A DNA stretch of 64,000 bases from Palsa-343 sp036269135 (GCA_036269135.1 DATASQ010000008.1:1-64000), one strand, 5' to 3'. Shown: positions 34,289-43,440, numbered from the stretch's first letter. The notes: a model not told the origin generated them from the sequence alone. Numbers and translations: made by a program.

Positions 34289-34618
34289 ATGCCACCGCCC
34301 GCTGACCTGCTCCAGGGAACCCTGGACATGCTGATCCTGAAGGCCGTCGTGCTCGAGCCCCAGCATGGCTGGGCCATCGCGCAGCGCATCCAGCAAACCT
34401 CGGAAAACGTACTGCAGATCGGCCAGGGCTCGCTCTATCCCGCCCTGCATCGTCTGGAGTACAAGGGCTGGATCCGCGCGCAGTGGGGAGCTTCGGAGAA
34501 CAATCGCCGCGCCCGTTTTTATTCGCTCACCGCCGCCGGGCGCAAGCAGCTGGAAGCGGAGCTGGCCAACTGGGATCGGCTGGCCGGCGCCATCAACCTG
34601 GTTTTGGCCCGGATTTAG
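34289..34618 (+). CDS. PadR-family transcriptional regulator
   Basis: 109 residues. A winged helix with the PadR opening DLLQGTLDMLILKAVVLEPQHGWAIAQRI, recognition region NVLQIGQGSLYPALHRLEYK and wing ASENNRRARFYSLTAAG. It ends with a short dimerisation helix. The ATG at 34289 has GAGGGA upstream and is where family similarity starts. The stop is 12 bases before the permease gene; such PadR plus ADOP pairs are typical of Acidobacteriota, where the regulator probably controls its partner permease. Confidence 0.92.
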   Translation: MPPPADLLQGTLDMLILKAVVLEPQHGWAIAQRIQQTSENVLQIGQGSLYPALHRLEYKGWIRAQWGASENNRRARFYSLTAAGRKQLEAELANWDRLAGAINLVLARI

Positions 34619-34629
34619 CAGGAGCCGTT

Positions 34630-37359
34630 ATGCTGCGCGAAGCCTTCACTCGCCTGCGGTTCTTCTTCAGCGGCCAGAGCCGCGCCACGGTGGACGAGGA
34701 ACTGCAGTTCCACATCGACCGGCAGATCGAAGCGAACCTCTCCGCCGGAATGTCCCCGGCTGAGGCTCGCCGCCAGGCTCTGGTCGCCTTTGGCGGACGC
34801 GAGCGCGCCCGCGAACAATGCCGTGAACAACGTCCTTCCTGGAGCCTTGAATTGTTCTTCCGCGATCTTCGCTATGGCCTGCGCGGGCTGCTGCGCAATC
34901 CCGGCTTTACCACGGTCGCCATTCTTACGCTGGCGCTCGCCATCGGCGCGAATACGACCATCTTCAGCCTGCTCGATCAGGCTCTGCTGCGCGCGCTGCC
35001 CGTCCGGGATCCCGGACGGCTCGTCGTGCTCAGCTTTGCCGGCGATCAGGATGGACACGTCCACTCCGACGGCGGAAACAGCCCGGGCCATGCGCACGAA
35101 TTCAGCTATCCGATGGTCCGCGACCTGCGCGACAAGAATGAAGTCTTCAGTGGCCTGATCGCGGCCGCCAGCCACGATGTCGGCATCACCTGGAACAACC
35201 GCGCCGAAAGCATTTCCGCTGAGCTGGTCACCGGCAATTATTTTCAAACGCTGGGCGTGCGGCCAGCTCTGGGCCGGCTCTTTGTTGCTGGCGACGAAAC
35301 CGCTCCCGGCGCGAATCCGGTCGCCGTCCTCAATTTCGATTACTGGCGCACACACCTGGCCGAGGCGCCGGTCGTCGATAAGACGCTGCTCGTCAACGGC
35401 ACGCCCTTCACCATTGTGGGCGTCGCCGCGCCCGGCTTTCACAGCATGGTCTGGGGGCGCCTGCCCGCCATTTACGTGCCCATCACCGAGCAGAGCGTCG
35501 TCCTTCCGGACTGGTCCATGCTCGCCGATCATCGGTCTTACTGGCTCAACGTGGTGGCGCGGCTGCGCGCCGGCATCGGGCCGGCGCAGGCGTTGGCCAG
35601 TCTCAACCCGCTCTTTCACTCTCTGCGCGCCGCGGAATTCAGCTCGCTGCACGACCAGTCCGCCGAGGCCCGTAAAGACTTCGTCACCCGGGCGCACCTC
35701 AACCTCGAGCCCGGCGCGCAGGGCTTTTCCCCCACGCGCCAGGGTATGCGCACGCCGCTCACCATCGTCATGGGCATGGTGCTGCTGGTCATCGCCATGG
35801 CGGTGGTCAATGTGGCCAGCCTGCTGCTGGTCCGCGCCGCCACCCGCGCGCGCGAATTTTCCGTCCGCTACGCGCTGGGCGCCACCGGTGGACAGGTGAT
35901 GCGCCAGCTCCTCGCCGAAGGCCTCATCCTGGGGCTCTCCGGCGCAGCGCTCGGTCTGGCGCTCGCGCCGGAAGCCCTCCGCCTGCTGATCCACTGGACG
36001 GCCGCCGGCTCCGGCGATACGCCGCCCTTCGCGCCCACCCTGGACTGGCGCGTTCTCCTGTTTACGCTCGGCATCGCTCTGCTGGCCAGCGTGCTCTTCT
36101 CGCTCGCCCCTGCCGTGCAGTTCTGGAACCCCCGCCTCGTCGAGTCGCTTAAGCAGCAATCGAATAGCGGCGCCGGCTCCTCGCTCAGCTTCCGCCGCAC
36201 CTGTGTCGCGCTGCAGATCGGTTTCAGCCTGCTGCTGATCGTCGCCGCCGGCCTCTTTGTCCGCACCATCGAAAACCTGCGCCACGTGAATGCCGGGTTC
36301 GCCACCGACCACCTGCTCGCCTTCGATCTCGCCCCCGAGCTGGCCGGCTATCCAGCGGCCGACGTGGCCCCGGTGGAGCAGCGCGTTCTCGATGCGGTTG
36401 CGGCGCTGCCCGGCGTTCGTTCCGTGGGCGCCACCAACGATCCCGATCTGCAGGACGACGGCACCAGCGGCGACGTCGCGGTCAGCGGCTATACCCCGCC
36501 CCCCAACGATGACTTCGACGTGGAGCTGCCCTCCGTCAGCACCGGTTATCTGCAGACGCTGGGCATTCCTCTCCTCGCCGGCCGTTATTTCAACGCAGGG
36601 GACACCGCGACCGCGCAGAAAGTCGCCGTGGTCAATCAGCTCTTCGCGCAGCACTTTTTCGGCAGCGTCACCGCCGCGCTCGGCCATCACGTCAGCCGTC
36701 CGCGGCTGGCCGATACCGATGCCATCATCGTCGGCGTGGTCGCCAATGCCAAACACAGCTCGGTGCGCGACCCGGCGAGAGCCACTTCCTATATTCCGTT
36801 TGCCCAGTCGGTTCGGCGCTCGGGGCTTACCTACTATGTGCGCACCTGGCAGCCTCCGGATACCGCCGCCAACAGCATTCGGGCCGCTGTCGCCAACATC
36901 GATGCAAAGCTGATCGTCGGCGACGTGCGCACCCTGACCGCGCAGATTGATAACGACCTCCTGACCGAGCGCATCGTTGCGCTGCTCGCGGCTATCTTCG
37001 GCATCCTCGCCACGGTGCTTGCCGGGATTGGGCTCTACGGAATCCTCGCGTACTCTACCGCGCAGCGCACACGCGAAATCGGTATTCGCATGGCCCTCGG
37101 CGCGCGCCGCGGCACGGTGGTTGGCCTCATCCTGCGCGAGGTTCTTCTGCTCGCCGGAGGAACCATCCTGGTCACGCTTCCGCTGGCCGTGCTGTTCACC
37201 CACGCCGTGCGCAGCCAGCTCTTCGGTGTGTCGATGATCGACCCGCGTGTCTACGGCGCCGCCGTGCTCGTGATCGCCGGAGTCGCCGCTCTCGCCGCAT
37301 TCATTCCCGCCCGCCGCGCCGCGACCGTGGACCCGGCGCGCGCCCTGCGCACGGATTAG
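34630..37359 (+). CDS. ADOP-type duplicated MacB/FtsX permease
   Basis: 909 residues. An N-terminal cytoplasmic segment (ATVDEELQFHIDRQIEANLS, MSPAEARRQALVAFGG) is typical of 'acidobacterial duplicated orphan permease' proteins. It is followed by two MacB_PCD/FtsX halves: the first from FRDLRYGLRGLLRNPGFTTVA with three more membrane segments (MVLLVIAMAVVNVASLLLV, LLAEGLILGLSGAALGLAL and neighbour), the second from FRRTCVALQIGFSLLLIVAA, ending with TREIGIRMALGARRGTVV and ALAAFIPARRAATVDPARAL. No ATPase gene adjoins, as the family name implies. AGGAG six bases before the ATG. Probably an inner-membrane export or mechanotransmission component; substrate unknown. Confidence 0.92.
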   Translation: MLREAFTRLRFFFSGQSRATVDEELQFHIDRQIEANLSAGMSPAEARRQALVAFGGRERAREQCREQRPSWSLELFFRDLRYGLRGLLRNPGFTTVAILTLALAIGANTTIFSLLDQALLRALPVRDPGRLVVLSFAGDQDGHVHSDGGNSPGHAHEFSYPMVRDLRDKNEVFSGLIAAASHDVGITWNNRAESISAELVTGNYFQTLGVRPALGRLFVAGDETAPGANPVAVLNFDYWRTHLAEAPVVDKTLLVNGTPFTIVGVAAPGFHSMVWGRLPAIYVPITEQSVVLPDWSMLADHRSYWLNVVARLRAGIGPAQALASLNPLFHSLRAAEFSSLHDQSAEARKDFVTRAHLNLEPGAQGFSPTRQGMRTPLTIVMGMVLLVIAMAVVNVASLLLVRAATRAREFSVRYALGATGGQVMRQLLAEGLILGLSGAALGLALAPEALRLLIHWTAAGSGDTPPFAPTLDWRVLLFTLGIALLASVLFSLAPAVQFWNPRLVESLKQQSNSGAGSSLSFRRTCVALQIGFSLLLIVAAGLFVRTIENLRHVNAGFATDHLLAFDLAPELAGYPAADVAPVEQRVLDAVAALPGVRSVGATNDPDLQDDGTSGDVAVSGYTPPPNDDFDVELPSVSTGYLQTLGIPLLAGRYFNAGDTATAQKVAVVNQLFAQHFFGSVTAALGHHVSRPRLADTDAIIVGVVANAKHSSVRDPARATSYIPFAQSVRRSGLTYYVRTWQPPDTAANSIRAAVANIDAKLIVGDVRTLTAQIDNDLLTERIVALLAAIFGILATVLAGIGLYGILAYSTAQRTREIGIRMALGARRGTVVGLILREVLLLAGGTILVTLPLAVLFTHAVRSQLFGVSMIDPRVYGAAVLVIAGVAALAAFIPARRAATVDPARALRTD

Positions 37360-37433
37360 GGCCTGTTCCCGATTCCCGATTCCCGATTCCCTGTCCAGGC
37401 ACCCGCCGGCTCCTTCTCCGCGTCGAAGTGTCC

Positions 37434-38261
37434 ATGTCCGCGGAGGATCTCCCCCTTCCCGTTACTTCATCCACCGAGCCGGCATGGGCCTTTGAAGCGC
37501 GCACCTGCTATCGCGACGTGATGCAGGCCATGCAGCAGGGCGGAATCCCCTGCGCCGTCGGAGGCGCGTTCGCCTTCCACCACCACACCGGCATCTGGCG
37601 CACGACCAAGGATCTCGATCTGATTCTGCCTGCCGCTTCGGTTCCGCAGGCGCTGGCCCGGCTCGCGTCTGCCGGTTTTAAGACCCATGTGAAGGATCCG
37701 GTGTGGCTGGCGAAGGCCATGCGCGGCGACTCCTTCGTTGACCTGATCACCGGCGTCGGCAATGCCAGCCTGCAGGTCGATGCCGGCTGGATGGAGCGCG
37801 CGATTCCCGACGAAATCCTGGGCATCCCCTGTCGGATCCTCGCCGCTGAAGAACTCCTCACCTCCAAAATGTTTGTGGCTCGCCGCGAACGTTTCGACGG
37901 CGCCGACGTCGTGCATCTGATCCGCGCCTGCGGCAAGCGGCTCGACTGGGACCGCGTCCTGCAGCTTCTCGACACGCACTGGGAGCTGCTGCTTTGGTCG
38001 CTGACTCTGTTCGCCTATGTCTATCCTGGCCGAACCGATCTCGTTCCCCAGGAACTCTGGGCCGGCCTCACCTCGCGATTCCTCAATTGCGTCTCTCATC
38101 CGCATCCCGAGACGCCGTCCCGCGGCAGCCTCGTCGATCCGCTCATGTTTGCCATCGACGTGAACGAGTGGGGCGAACGCGATCTGTATCGGGAATACTG
38201 CGAGGCGCATCCCTGTCTGCTCAAGCCAACGGGGCCATTGGGAGGAGAATCCCCAGAATGA
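37434..38261 (+). CDS. Nucleotidyltransferase-fold protein
   Basis: About 275 residues (a GTG at 37428 is an alternative start). The motif GGAFAFHHHTGIWRTTKDLDLIL has the GG and DxD pattern of the nucleotidyltransferase superfamily (MNT/AbiEii-like). Then come GIPCRILAAEELLTSKMFVA and RERFDGADVVHLIRACG, the latter a recurring feature of such uncharacterised NTases. The stop overlaps the ATG of a metallophosphoesterase gene (ATGA), so the two form a coupled pair. It could be a nucleotide- or tRNA-modifying transferase; no activity can be assigned. Confidence 0.7.
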   Translation: MSAEDLPLPVTSSTEPAWAFEARTCYRDVMQAMQQGGIPCAVGGAFAFHHHTGIWRTTKDLDLILPAASVPQALARLASAGFKTHVKDPVWLAKAMRGDSFVDLITGVGNASLQVDAGWMERAIPDEILGIPCRILAAEELLTSKMFVARRERFDGADVVHLIRACGKRLDWDRVLQLLDTHWELLLWSLTLFAYVYPGRTDLVPQELWAGLTSRFLNCVSHPHPETPSRGSLVDPLMFAIDVNEWGERDLYREYCEAHPCLLKPTGPLGGESPE

Positions 38262-38965
38262 AGATTGCCGCCGTCGCTGACATCCATCTGAGGGCCGAGG
38301 AGCAGGCCCGCGACATCCGCGCCTTTTCCGCGGTGAACGAACTCGCCGACGCTCTGGTGATTGCCGGCGACTTCACCAATCACGGCACGCCTGACGAGAT
38401 GCGCAACTGCCTGGCCGTCCTCGAAAGCGTGCATATTCCCATCGTCGCCGTCCTCGGCAATCACGATCATGAGAGCGGCCATCAGGACGAGCTCGCCGGC
38501 ATGCTGCGCCTCGCCGGCGTGCACCTTCTTGACGGCCATTGTTTCGAGGTGGATCGCGTGGGCTTCGCCGGAACCAAGGGTTTCTGCGGCGGCTTCGCGC
38601 CGTATGAGCTGATGCCGTTCGGCGAAGGAGGCATCAAGACCTTCGTCGAGATTGCGGAGCGCGAGGCCATCAAACTCGATTACGGACTGGCGCAGCTCCG
38701 CAGCCCGGTCAGGATCGCGATTACGCACTACGCGCCGATCCGGGAAACTGTGGTCGGCGAGCCGGAGCCGATCTTTCCGTTTCTGGGCAGCTCCCGCCTC
38801 TGCCGCGCCCTCGATGGACACCGCCCGGCGCTCGCGCTCCACGGGCACGCCCACCACGGCACTTATTCCGGGAAAACCGACAGCGGCGTTCCGGTCTGCA
38901 ATGTCTCGCTGCCCATCCTCCGCGAACGTGGCGAAACGCATCCTTTCGCGCTGTTCACGTTCTGA
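38258..38965 (+). CDS. Calcineurin-like metallophosphoesterase
   Basis: 235 residues. All five metal motifs are visible: VADIHLRAEE (DxH), VIAGDFTNHG (GDxxxxG), VAVLGNHDHES (GNHD), IAITHYAP (H) and LALHGHAHHGTYSG (GHxH). It is cytoplasmic, without signal peptide. It starts inside the stop of the nucleotidyltransferase gene and has GGAGGAG 11 bases upstream, so it is translated from the same message. The pairing suggests it might act on the product of its neighbour, but this is inference. Confidence 0.87.
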   Translation: MKIAAVADIHLRAEEQARDIRAFSAVNELADALVIAGDFTNHGTPDEMRNCLAVLESVHIPIVAVLGNHDHESGHQDELAGMLRLAGVHLLDGHCFEVDRVGFAGTKGFCGGFAPYELMPFGEGGIKTFVEIAEREAIKLDYGLAQLRSPVRIAITHYAPIRETVVGEPEPIFPFLGSSRLCRALDGHRPALALHGHAHHGTYSGKTDSGVPVCNVSLPILRERGETHPFALFTF

Positions 38966-39029
38966 GGCGCGATGGCGCGGAGCGACGTCCCGGCTCGGCT
39001 CCCTGGATCGCGCAACCGGCCACCCGCTG

Positions 39030-39035
39030 TATCAT
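39030..39035 (+). promoter_or_regulatory. -10 element of the RNase P RNA gene
   Basis: TATCAT ends seven bases before the inferred 5' end of the RNase P RNA, the expected -10 to +1 distance. No good -35 is visible, so the element may be extended or factor-dependent. Confidence 0.45.
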
Positions 39036-39042
39036 CAGGACA

Positions 39043-39449
39043 GCAGACAGACTGGGCGGTCGCTGCCGCGAGGCAGAGGAAAGTCCGGACTCCGCAGGGC
39101 AGTGTGCCGGATAACGTCCGGGACCTGAGCGTCAAGGCTCAGGGACGGCCAGTGCCACAGAAAACAAACCGCCTTCCCGCGCAAGCGAGGGGGTAAGGGT
39201 GAAAAGGTGCGGTAAGAGCGCACCGCTCCGGCGGTAACGACGGAGGCAGGGTAAACCCCACGCGGAGCAAGACCAAATAGGGAACGAGACGGCAGCAATG
39301 CCGGCCCGCGCTGGCCCGGTGCGGCAGCCCCGAATGGGGCACCCTCGCAGGAGGGTGAAAGTTTCGGGTAGGTCGCTGGAGCGCCGCAGCAATGCGGCGC
39401 CAAGAGGAATGACCGTCCTCGACAGAATCCGGCTTACAGGTCTGTCTGC
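39043..39449 (+). ncRNA. rnpB: RNase P RNA, bacterial class A
   Basis: About 407 bases. The ends pair (gcagacagac at 39043 with gtctgtctgc at 39440) to form P1. The universal core GAGGAAAGTCCGGACT lies at 39076-39091, with partner segments GGTAAGAGCGCACCGC, GGGTAAACCCC, AGACGGCAGCA-like and a 3' core with ATGACCGTCCTCGACAGAATCCGGCTTAC. It processes the 5' ends of tRNA precursors together with the RnpA protein. A GC-rich hairpin (ggccccg...cggggcc, about 39459-39488) follows and may end the transcript. Confidence 0.97.
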
Positions 39450-39491
39450 CGATCCCGATGGCCCCGGTCTCCGATGAGGAGGGCGGGGCCT

Positions 39492-39899
39492 TCAACTGTG
39501 CATGAATCCCGCTTTGGGCTCGGCAAAGAGGCTCGACACGTAGTCCAGCATGAACAGCGGATGCACGGGCTTGGAGAGAATCTCGAAGACGTTGCCCTTC
39601 TTCGCGGCTTCTTCCATCAGTTCCTGGGTGCTCGGATGGCCGGAAAAGAGGACGAGACGACAGGCCGGCCGATTCGCCTGCAGCACAATCGCCAGATCGA
39701 TCCCGTTCATGTGGGGGAGATTGACGTCCAGGATCGCCAGGTCCGGCTCCCAGACGGCGATGGTTTCGATCGCTTCTTCGGCTGAGTGGGCGGCGCGCAT
39801 CTCGTAACCATGTTTGGAAAAGATCAGCGAGAGGGTTTCGGTGATCGCGGGCTCATCATCGACGATCAGAATCGAGCGGCTGCGGGCAATCCCCGTCAC
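39492..39899 (-). CDS. Single-domain response regulator
   Basis: 135 residues. Receiver domain with acidic pair ILIVDDEPAITET, phospho-acceptor in LAILDVNLPHMNGID, switch Ser in LVLFSGHPSTQEL and Lys in ILSKPVHPLFML. I prefer the GTG at 39899, which has GAGGAG seven bases upstream, over the in-frame TTG at 39914. It has no output domain and no adjacent kinase, so it is an orphan regulator lying tail-to-tail with rnpB. Confidence 0.85.
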   Translation of the reverse strand: MTGIARSRSILIVDDEPAITETLSLIFSKHGYEMRAAHSAEEAIETIAVWEPDLAILDVNLPHMNGIDLAIVLQANRPACRLVLFSGHPSTQELMEEAAKKGNVFEILSKPVHPLFMLDYVSSLFAEPKAGFMHS

Positions 39900-40068
39900 G
39901 GCAGGTCTCCTCAAAGAAGCAGAACTAATTGTTTTTCAGCGATTTGCGCGGTGAGTCAGCACAGCGGGCGCGCGGGACGGCGGCAGAGAGCGCCATGGGA
40001 CCGTCGTACCCGTACGATGCGCCTGCCGCGTGGGGGTTTGGCCGCCAATCCGCGTCGTTGGATCGCTG

Positions 40069-41085
40069 TCAGCGCTTTTTAGCAAAATGCTGCCATCCGG
40101 CGGGGGTAACCGGGTGGCTGCGGCCGTCGCGGGTCGTGAGGGCGATCACCGGCAGCCCGGCGCGGCGTCGGCGGATGACGCCAATGCGGCGAATCGGCAC
40201 ACCCGCAATGGCCTTTGGAATACGGGCTTTAGGATCAGCGGTGAAAAGAAGCTCGTAATCTTCGCCGCCATGCAGAGCGAGCTCGAAGGCGTCAGGGCGT
40301 TCGAGGGCCAGGGGATGAATCGGCAGCAGAGCTTCCTCCAGAATGGCCGCCACCCCGGATTCCTGGCAGAGATGGGTCAGATCGGTGGAGAGCCCGTCGC
40401 TGATATCGATGGCGGCATGGGCAAGGTTGCGGAGGCGGCGTCCGGCGGCCAGGCGCGGCTCCGGGTAGAGGTGCGGATGATTGACGGAGGTTGTGCCTTT
40501 CCGGCTGAATTTTCGCGGATCGCCGGACAGCCGGCGCAGTTCGGCGGCTGCTCCCCCAAGAAAGCCGGTGACGTAGATGACATCGCCGGGACGGGCGGTG
40601 GAACGGCGCAGGGCGGTTCCGGCCGGAACTTCGCCGATCGCGACGATGTCGGCGGCGATGGTCCCGGAGGCCGAGGCCGCGGTGTCGCCTCCCGCTAAAG
40701 GGGTGCGGTAGTGCGTTGCCAGGTCCAGGAAGCCGCGAAGGAAGCGGTCGAGCCAGGCAGAAGGAAGGCGCGCCGGCAAGGCGATGGAGAGGAAGACGGC
40801 CATCGGCGTCGCGCCCATCGCGGCGAGGTCGCTCAGGCCGCGAGCGAGGCAGCGGTGGCCCACGGATTCGGGCGGGTGCCAGTCGCGGCGGAAGTGGACG
40901 CCCTCGAGGGTGAAGTCGGTGGTGACGCAGATCTCGTGGCCGGTCCTGGGGCGCAGGATCGCGCAGTCGTCGCCCATGCCGAGGCGGAGGGTCGCCGGCC
41001 GGCGGATGCGAGCCGCCTGGCGACGGATCGCCTCGATGAGGGCGAGTTCGCCGGGAGTTTCGCGAGAGTGGGGGATACGCTTCAT
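40069..41085 (-). CDS. thiL: Thiamine-monophosphate kinase
   Basis: 338 residues from the ATG at 41085. ThiL makes thiamine diphosphate from the monophosphate with ATP. Visible motifs are GMGDDCAILRPRTGHEIC, TTDFTLEGVHFRRDWHPPES, CLARGLSDLAAMGATP, PLAGGDTAAS, AAIDISDGLSTDLTHLC and ALHGGEDYELLFT, all standard for the PurM-like ThiL fold. The frame continues upstream to 41163, but that stretch reaches the dapD start and has no family match. It is divergent from dapD, with 76 bases between. Confidence 0.95.
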   Translation of the reverse strand: MKRIPHSRETPGELALIEAIRRQAARIRRPATLRLGMGDDCAILRPRTGHEICVTTDFTLEGVHFRRDWHPPESVGHRCLARGLSDLAAMGATPMAVFLSIALPARLPSAWLDRFLRGFLDLATHYRTPLAGGDTAASASGTIAADIVAIGEVPAGTALRRSTARPGDVIYVTGFLGGAAAELRRLSGDPRKFSRKGTTSVNHPHLYPEPRLAAGRRLRNLAHAAIDISDGLSTDLTHLCQESGVAAILEEALLPIHPLALERPDAFELALHGGEDYELLFTADPKARIPKAIAGVPIRRIGVIRRRRAGLPVIALTTRDGRSHPVTPAGWQHFAKKR

Positions 41086-41161
41086 GAGTTGGCCAGGCAG
41101 GAACAAGCCCAGGCCAGCATACCGGTTTCCGGCGCGCCGATTGATACACTTCGTTTGAACC

Positions 41162-41998
41162 ATGAGTCTCGAAGAAAAGATCGAGGGGTATTTCGCCGCG
41201 GGGAGCCCGGCGCTCGGGGATCCCGGACCGTCGGCGGCGTTTCACGAGCTGCGGGCAGCGCTCGAAGCTGGGCAGATTCGAGCCGCCGAACCGGACCCCG
41301 GCGCGCCCACCGGCTGGCGCGTGAATGCGTGGGTGAAGCGCGGCATCCTGCTGGGATTTCGCATCGGCGCGCTTGAAGACAGCGGCAACGACCTCTCGTT
41401 TGTGGACAAGAACACCTTTCCGCTGCGGCGGTTTGTGCCGGAGCAGGGCATCCGGATCGTGCCGGGCGGCTCTTCGGTGCGAGCGGGCGCTTTCCTGGCG
41501 CGCGGCGTAGTCGCGATGCCGCCCATGTACGTGAACGTCGGCGCCTATATCGATGAGGGCAGCATGATCGACTCGCACGCGCTGGTGGGGAGCTGTGCGC
41601 AGATCGGCAAGCGCGTGCACCTGAGCGCGGCCGCGCAGGTGGGGGGTGTTCTGGAGCCGGTAAACGCGAGCCCCGTGATTCTGGAAGACGATGTGCTGGT
41701 CGGCGGGAACTGCGGCGTCTACGAAGGGACCGTGGTGCGGGAGCGAGCGGTACTGGCGGCGGGCACGGTGCTGACCCGCGGCACTCCGGTTTACGACGTG
41801 GTGCGCGGGCAGGTTCTGCGCGCGGAGGCAGAGAGGCCGCTCGTGATTCCTTCCGGGGCGGTCGTGGTTCCGGGGGCGCGCGCCGTCACGAAGGGCCAGG
41901 GCGCAGAGTGGAAGCTGAGCGTGTATACGCCGGTGATCGTGAAGTATCGCGACGAAAAGACGGAGCTGAGCCTGGAGCTGGAAGAACTGCTCCGCTAA
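41162..41998 (+). CDS. dapD: Tetrahydrodipicolinate N-succinyltransferase
   Basis: 278 residues. DapD transfers succinyl from succinyl-CoA to tetrahydrodipicolinate in lysine/diaminopimelate biosynthesis. The helical N-domain (LRAALEAGQIRAAEP, GWRVNAWVKRGILLGFR) is followed by the left-handed beta-helix with hexapeptide repeats (VNVGAYIDEGSMIDSHALVG, AQVGGVLEPV, LVGGNCGVYEGTVV) and the C-terminal VYTPVIVKYRD. The ATG at 41162 fits the family length. Divergent from thiL. Confidence 0.95.
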   Translation: MSLEEKIEGYFAAGSPALGDPGPSAAFHELRAALEAGQIRAAEPDPGAPTGWRVNAWVKRGILLGFRIGALEDSGNDLSFVDKNTFPLRRFVPEQGIRIVPGGSSVRAGAFLARGVVAMPPMYVNVGAYIDEGSMIDSHALVGSCAQIGKRVHLSAAAQVGGVLEPVNASPVILEDDVLVGGNCGVYEGTVVRERAVLAAGTVLTRGTPVYDVVRGQVLRAEAERPLVIPSGAVVVPGARAVTKGQGAEWKLSVYTPVIVKYRDEKTELSLELEELLR

Positions 41999-42004
41999 CC
42001 GCGC

Positions 42005-42634
42005 CTACGCTCCGCGCTCCTCGGCATGATGCAGAAACGGCAGAGGGGTACCGTTGTTGGCGGCCCAGCGGAGGCTGGCGATCAGATCGCCCATATTGGG
42101 GACGGTGACGGCTTCGGTTGGAACATAGAGGCCGACACAATGCTCATCCCAGAGCTGGTGAACCATGAGAAAGATGAGCTTGAAGCAGGCCGGCCATTCC
42201 GTCTCGGGAATGTCGGGCCCCTGGGGGTAATCGACCGCAATCCAGGCGCGGTGCTGATCCCAGGCGCGCTGGCGGGCGCTGTTGGTTTCGCGGCCGGGCG
42301 GATGCATGCGGCGACGGCTCACGCGCAGCCCGAATGGGGCATCCTGTACGCGTATGATCCATGACCCTTTGCGCTGGGCGGGAACCACGACGGGCTGGAT
42401 CTCTTCCGAGCCCCAGGCGCTGTTCGCGAGCTCCAAAGCCCGCTCCCTGGTGATCTCCCGCGGAGAGTCCAGCAGCAGAATGGCGGAAGGATAAGGATCG
42501 GCTTCCGGGGAGGATCCGGAAATGACGTTTCCCAAAAAACGTAAAGTTGACCGAAGCATTTTGGAAACCATCTTACGATGAGCAGGGGCTGGGACCGCAA
42601 GACATTTATAGAGATAACCAGGTCGATAACTCAA
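42005..42634 (-). CDS. Conserved-looking hypothetical protein
   Basis: 209 residues from the first ATG; downstream ATGs (MVSKM and MLRST) are equally possible starts. No signal peptide or membrane segment. It has a Trp-rich middle and C-terminal part (WIAVDYPQGPDIPETEW, MVHQLWDEHCVGLYV, LIASLRWAANNGTPLPF). I do not recognise the family with certainty. It is convergent with dapD, six bases apart. Codon use looks native. Function unknown. Confidence 0.6.
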   Translation of the reverse strand: MSYRPGYLYKCLAVPAPAHRKMVSKMLRSTLRFLGNVISGSSPEADPYPSAILLLDSPREITRERALELANSAWGSEEIQPVVVPAQRKGSWIIRVQDAPFGLRVSRRRMHPPGRETNSARQRAWDQHRAWIAVDYPQGPDIPETEWPACFKLIFLMVHQLWDEHCVGLYVPTEAVTVPNMGDLIASLRWAANNGTPLPFLHHAEERGA

Positions 42635-42731
42635 CAGTTAACTAATAAGCCAACACATGGCGGGACTTAGTCTGGTTATTATCCCCGGGCCAGGGAAGGC
42701 CTGCGCGCGAGGCGGAACGCGGGCGGATGGT

Positions 42732-42995
42732 TCAGGCGACCTCGACGGCTTCGCGCTGGATGGTGCGATGGGTCATGAAGCGTTCCATCGCCTGCATGGC
42801 ACAACCCTGGCCGCAGAGATGGAACATGTCAGGATTGCGGCTTTCTGCAAAGTTCCACGGCAGCAGCGTGAAGCGCTGGCCAGGCTGACCCTGGTCGTAG
42901 CAGGGAACGTCGCCGAGCATCAGCATCCACCAGTGGTTGGACGCGCCCTTCTTCTTGCCGCAGATGTCACAGGTGAACGATACGTCCCAGACCAC
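42732..42995 (-). CDS. Small cysteine-rich, probably zinc-binding protein
   Basis: 87 residues. CDICGKKKG near the N-terminus and CGQGC near the C-terminus give two Cys pairs, so one zinc site is plausible. The middle is aromatic-rich (NHWWMLMLGDVPCYD). The N-terminal TFS/zinc-ribbon look does not let me name a family. GAG precedes the ATG at 42995 at short distance. Function unknown. Confidence 0.65.
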   Translation of the reverse strand: MVWDVSFTCDICGKKKGASNHWWMLMLGDVPCYDQGQPGQRFTLLPWNFAESRNPDMFHLCGQGCAMQAMERFMTHRTIQREAVEVA

Positions 42996-43122
42996 GGAGC
43001 TCTCCTTTGTGGGTGAGTGCCTTTACAGTACACCGAATGGGGCATCTCGACACTCCCCCTTCCAGGGGACGCGAGGGGGACTCTGGACTTGCCGGCGGCA
43101 TGCTCGTATCGTGGAGCGCACG

Positions 43123-43311
43123 ATGGTGTGCGCGCGCTGTCAGGGAACCGAGTTCCGGTTATCGAGCCTTCGTCTTCGCGATCTGGAACACCTTGCGCTT
43201 CTGCAATATCCGATGCGCTGCCGGCATTGCCACCACCGCGTGTTTGGGAGCTTCCTGCTGGCGCTGTTCCTCTACCAGAATCGGCGTCATCATTTCGGGC
43301 ACGGCGAGTAG
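43123..43311 (+). CDS. Small zinc-ribbon protein
   Basis: 62 residues from an ATG with GGAG seven bases upstream. Two CxxC pairs (CARCQGTEF and CRHCHHRVFG) bracket a basic segment (RLRDLEHLALLQYPMR), followed by a hydrophobic stretch FGSFLLALFLYQNRR, which may be a single membrane segment. It is divergent from the other cysteine-rich gene at 42732. The longer frame starting further upstream has no support. Confidence 0.6.
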   Translation: MVCARCQGTEFRLSSLRLRDLEHLALLQYPMRCRHCHHRVFGSFLLALFLYQNRRHHFGHGE

Positions 43312-43440
43312 GACCGGCCAGCGGCCGAAGCGGGCTTCATTCAGCAATCTTTACGGCGCGGCTGAAGCTGTACCCATTCAAAGCGAGTTGGTTTTCCGCA
43401 AGCTGCAAGGTTGTGTCGCGAACAACCGCGATATCCAGTC

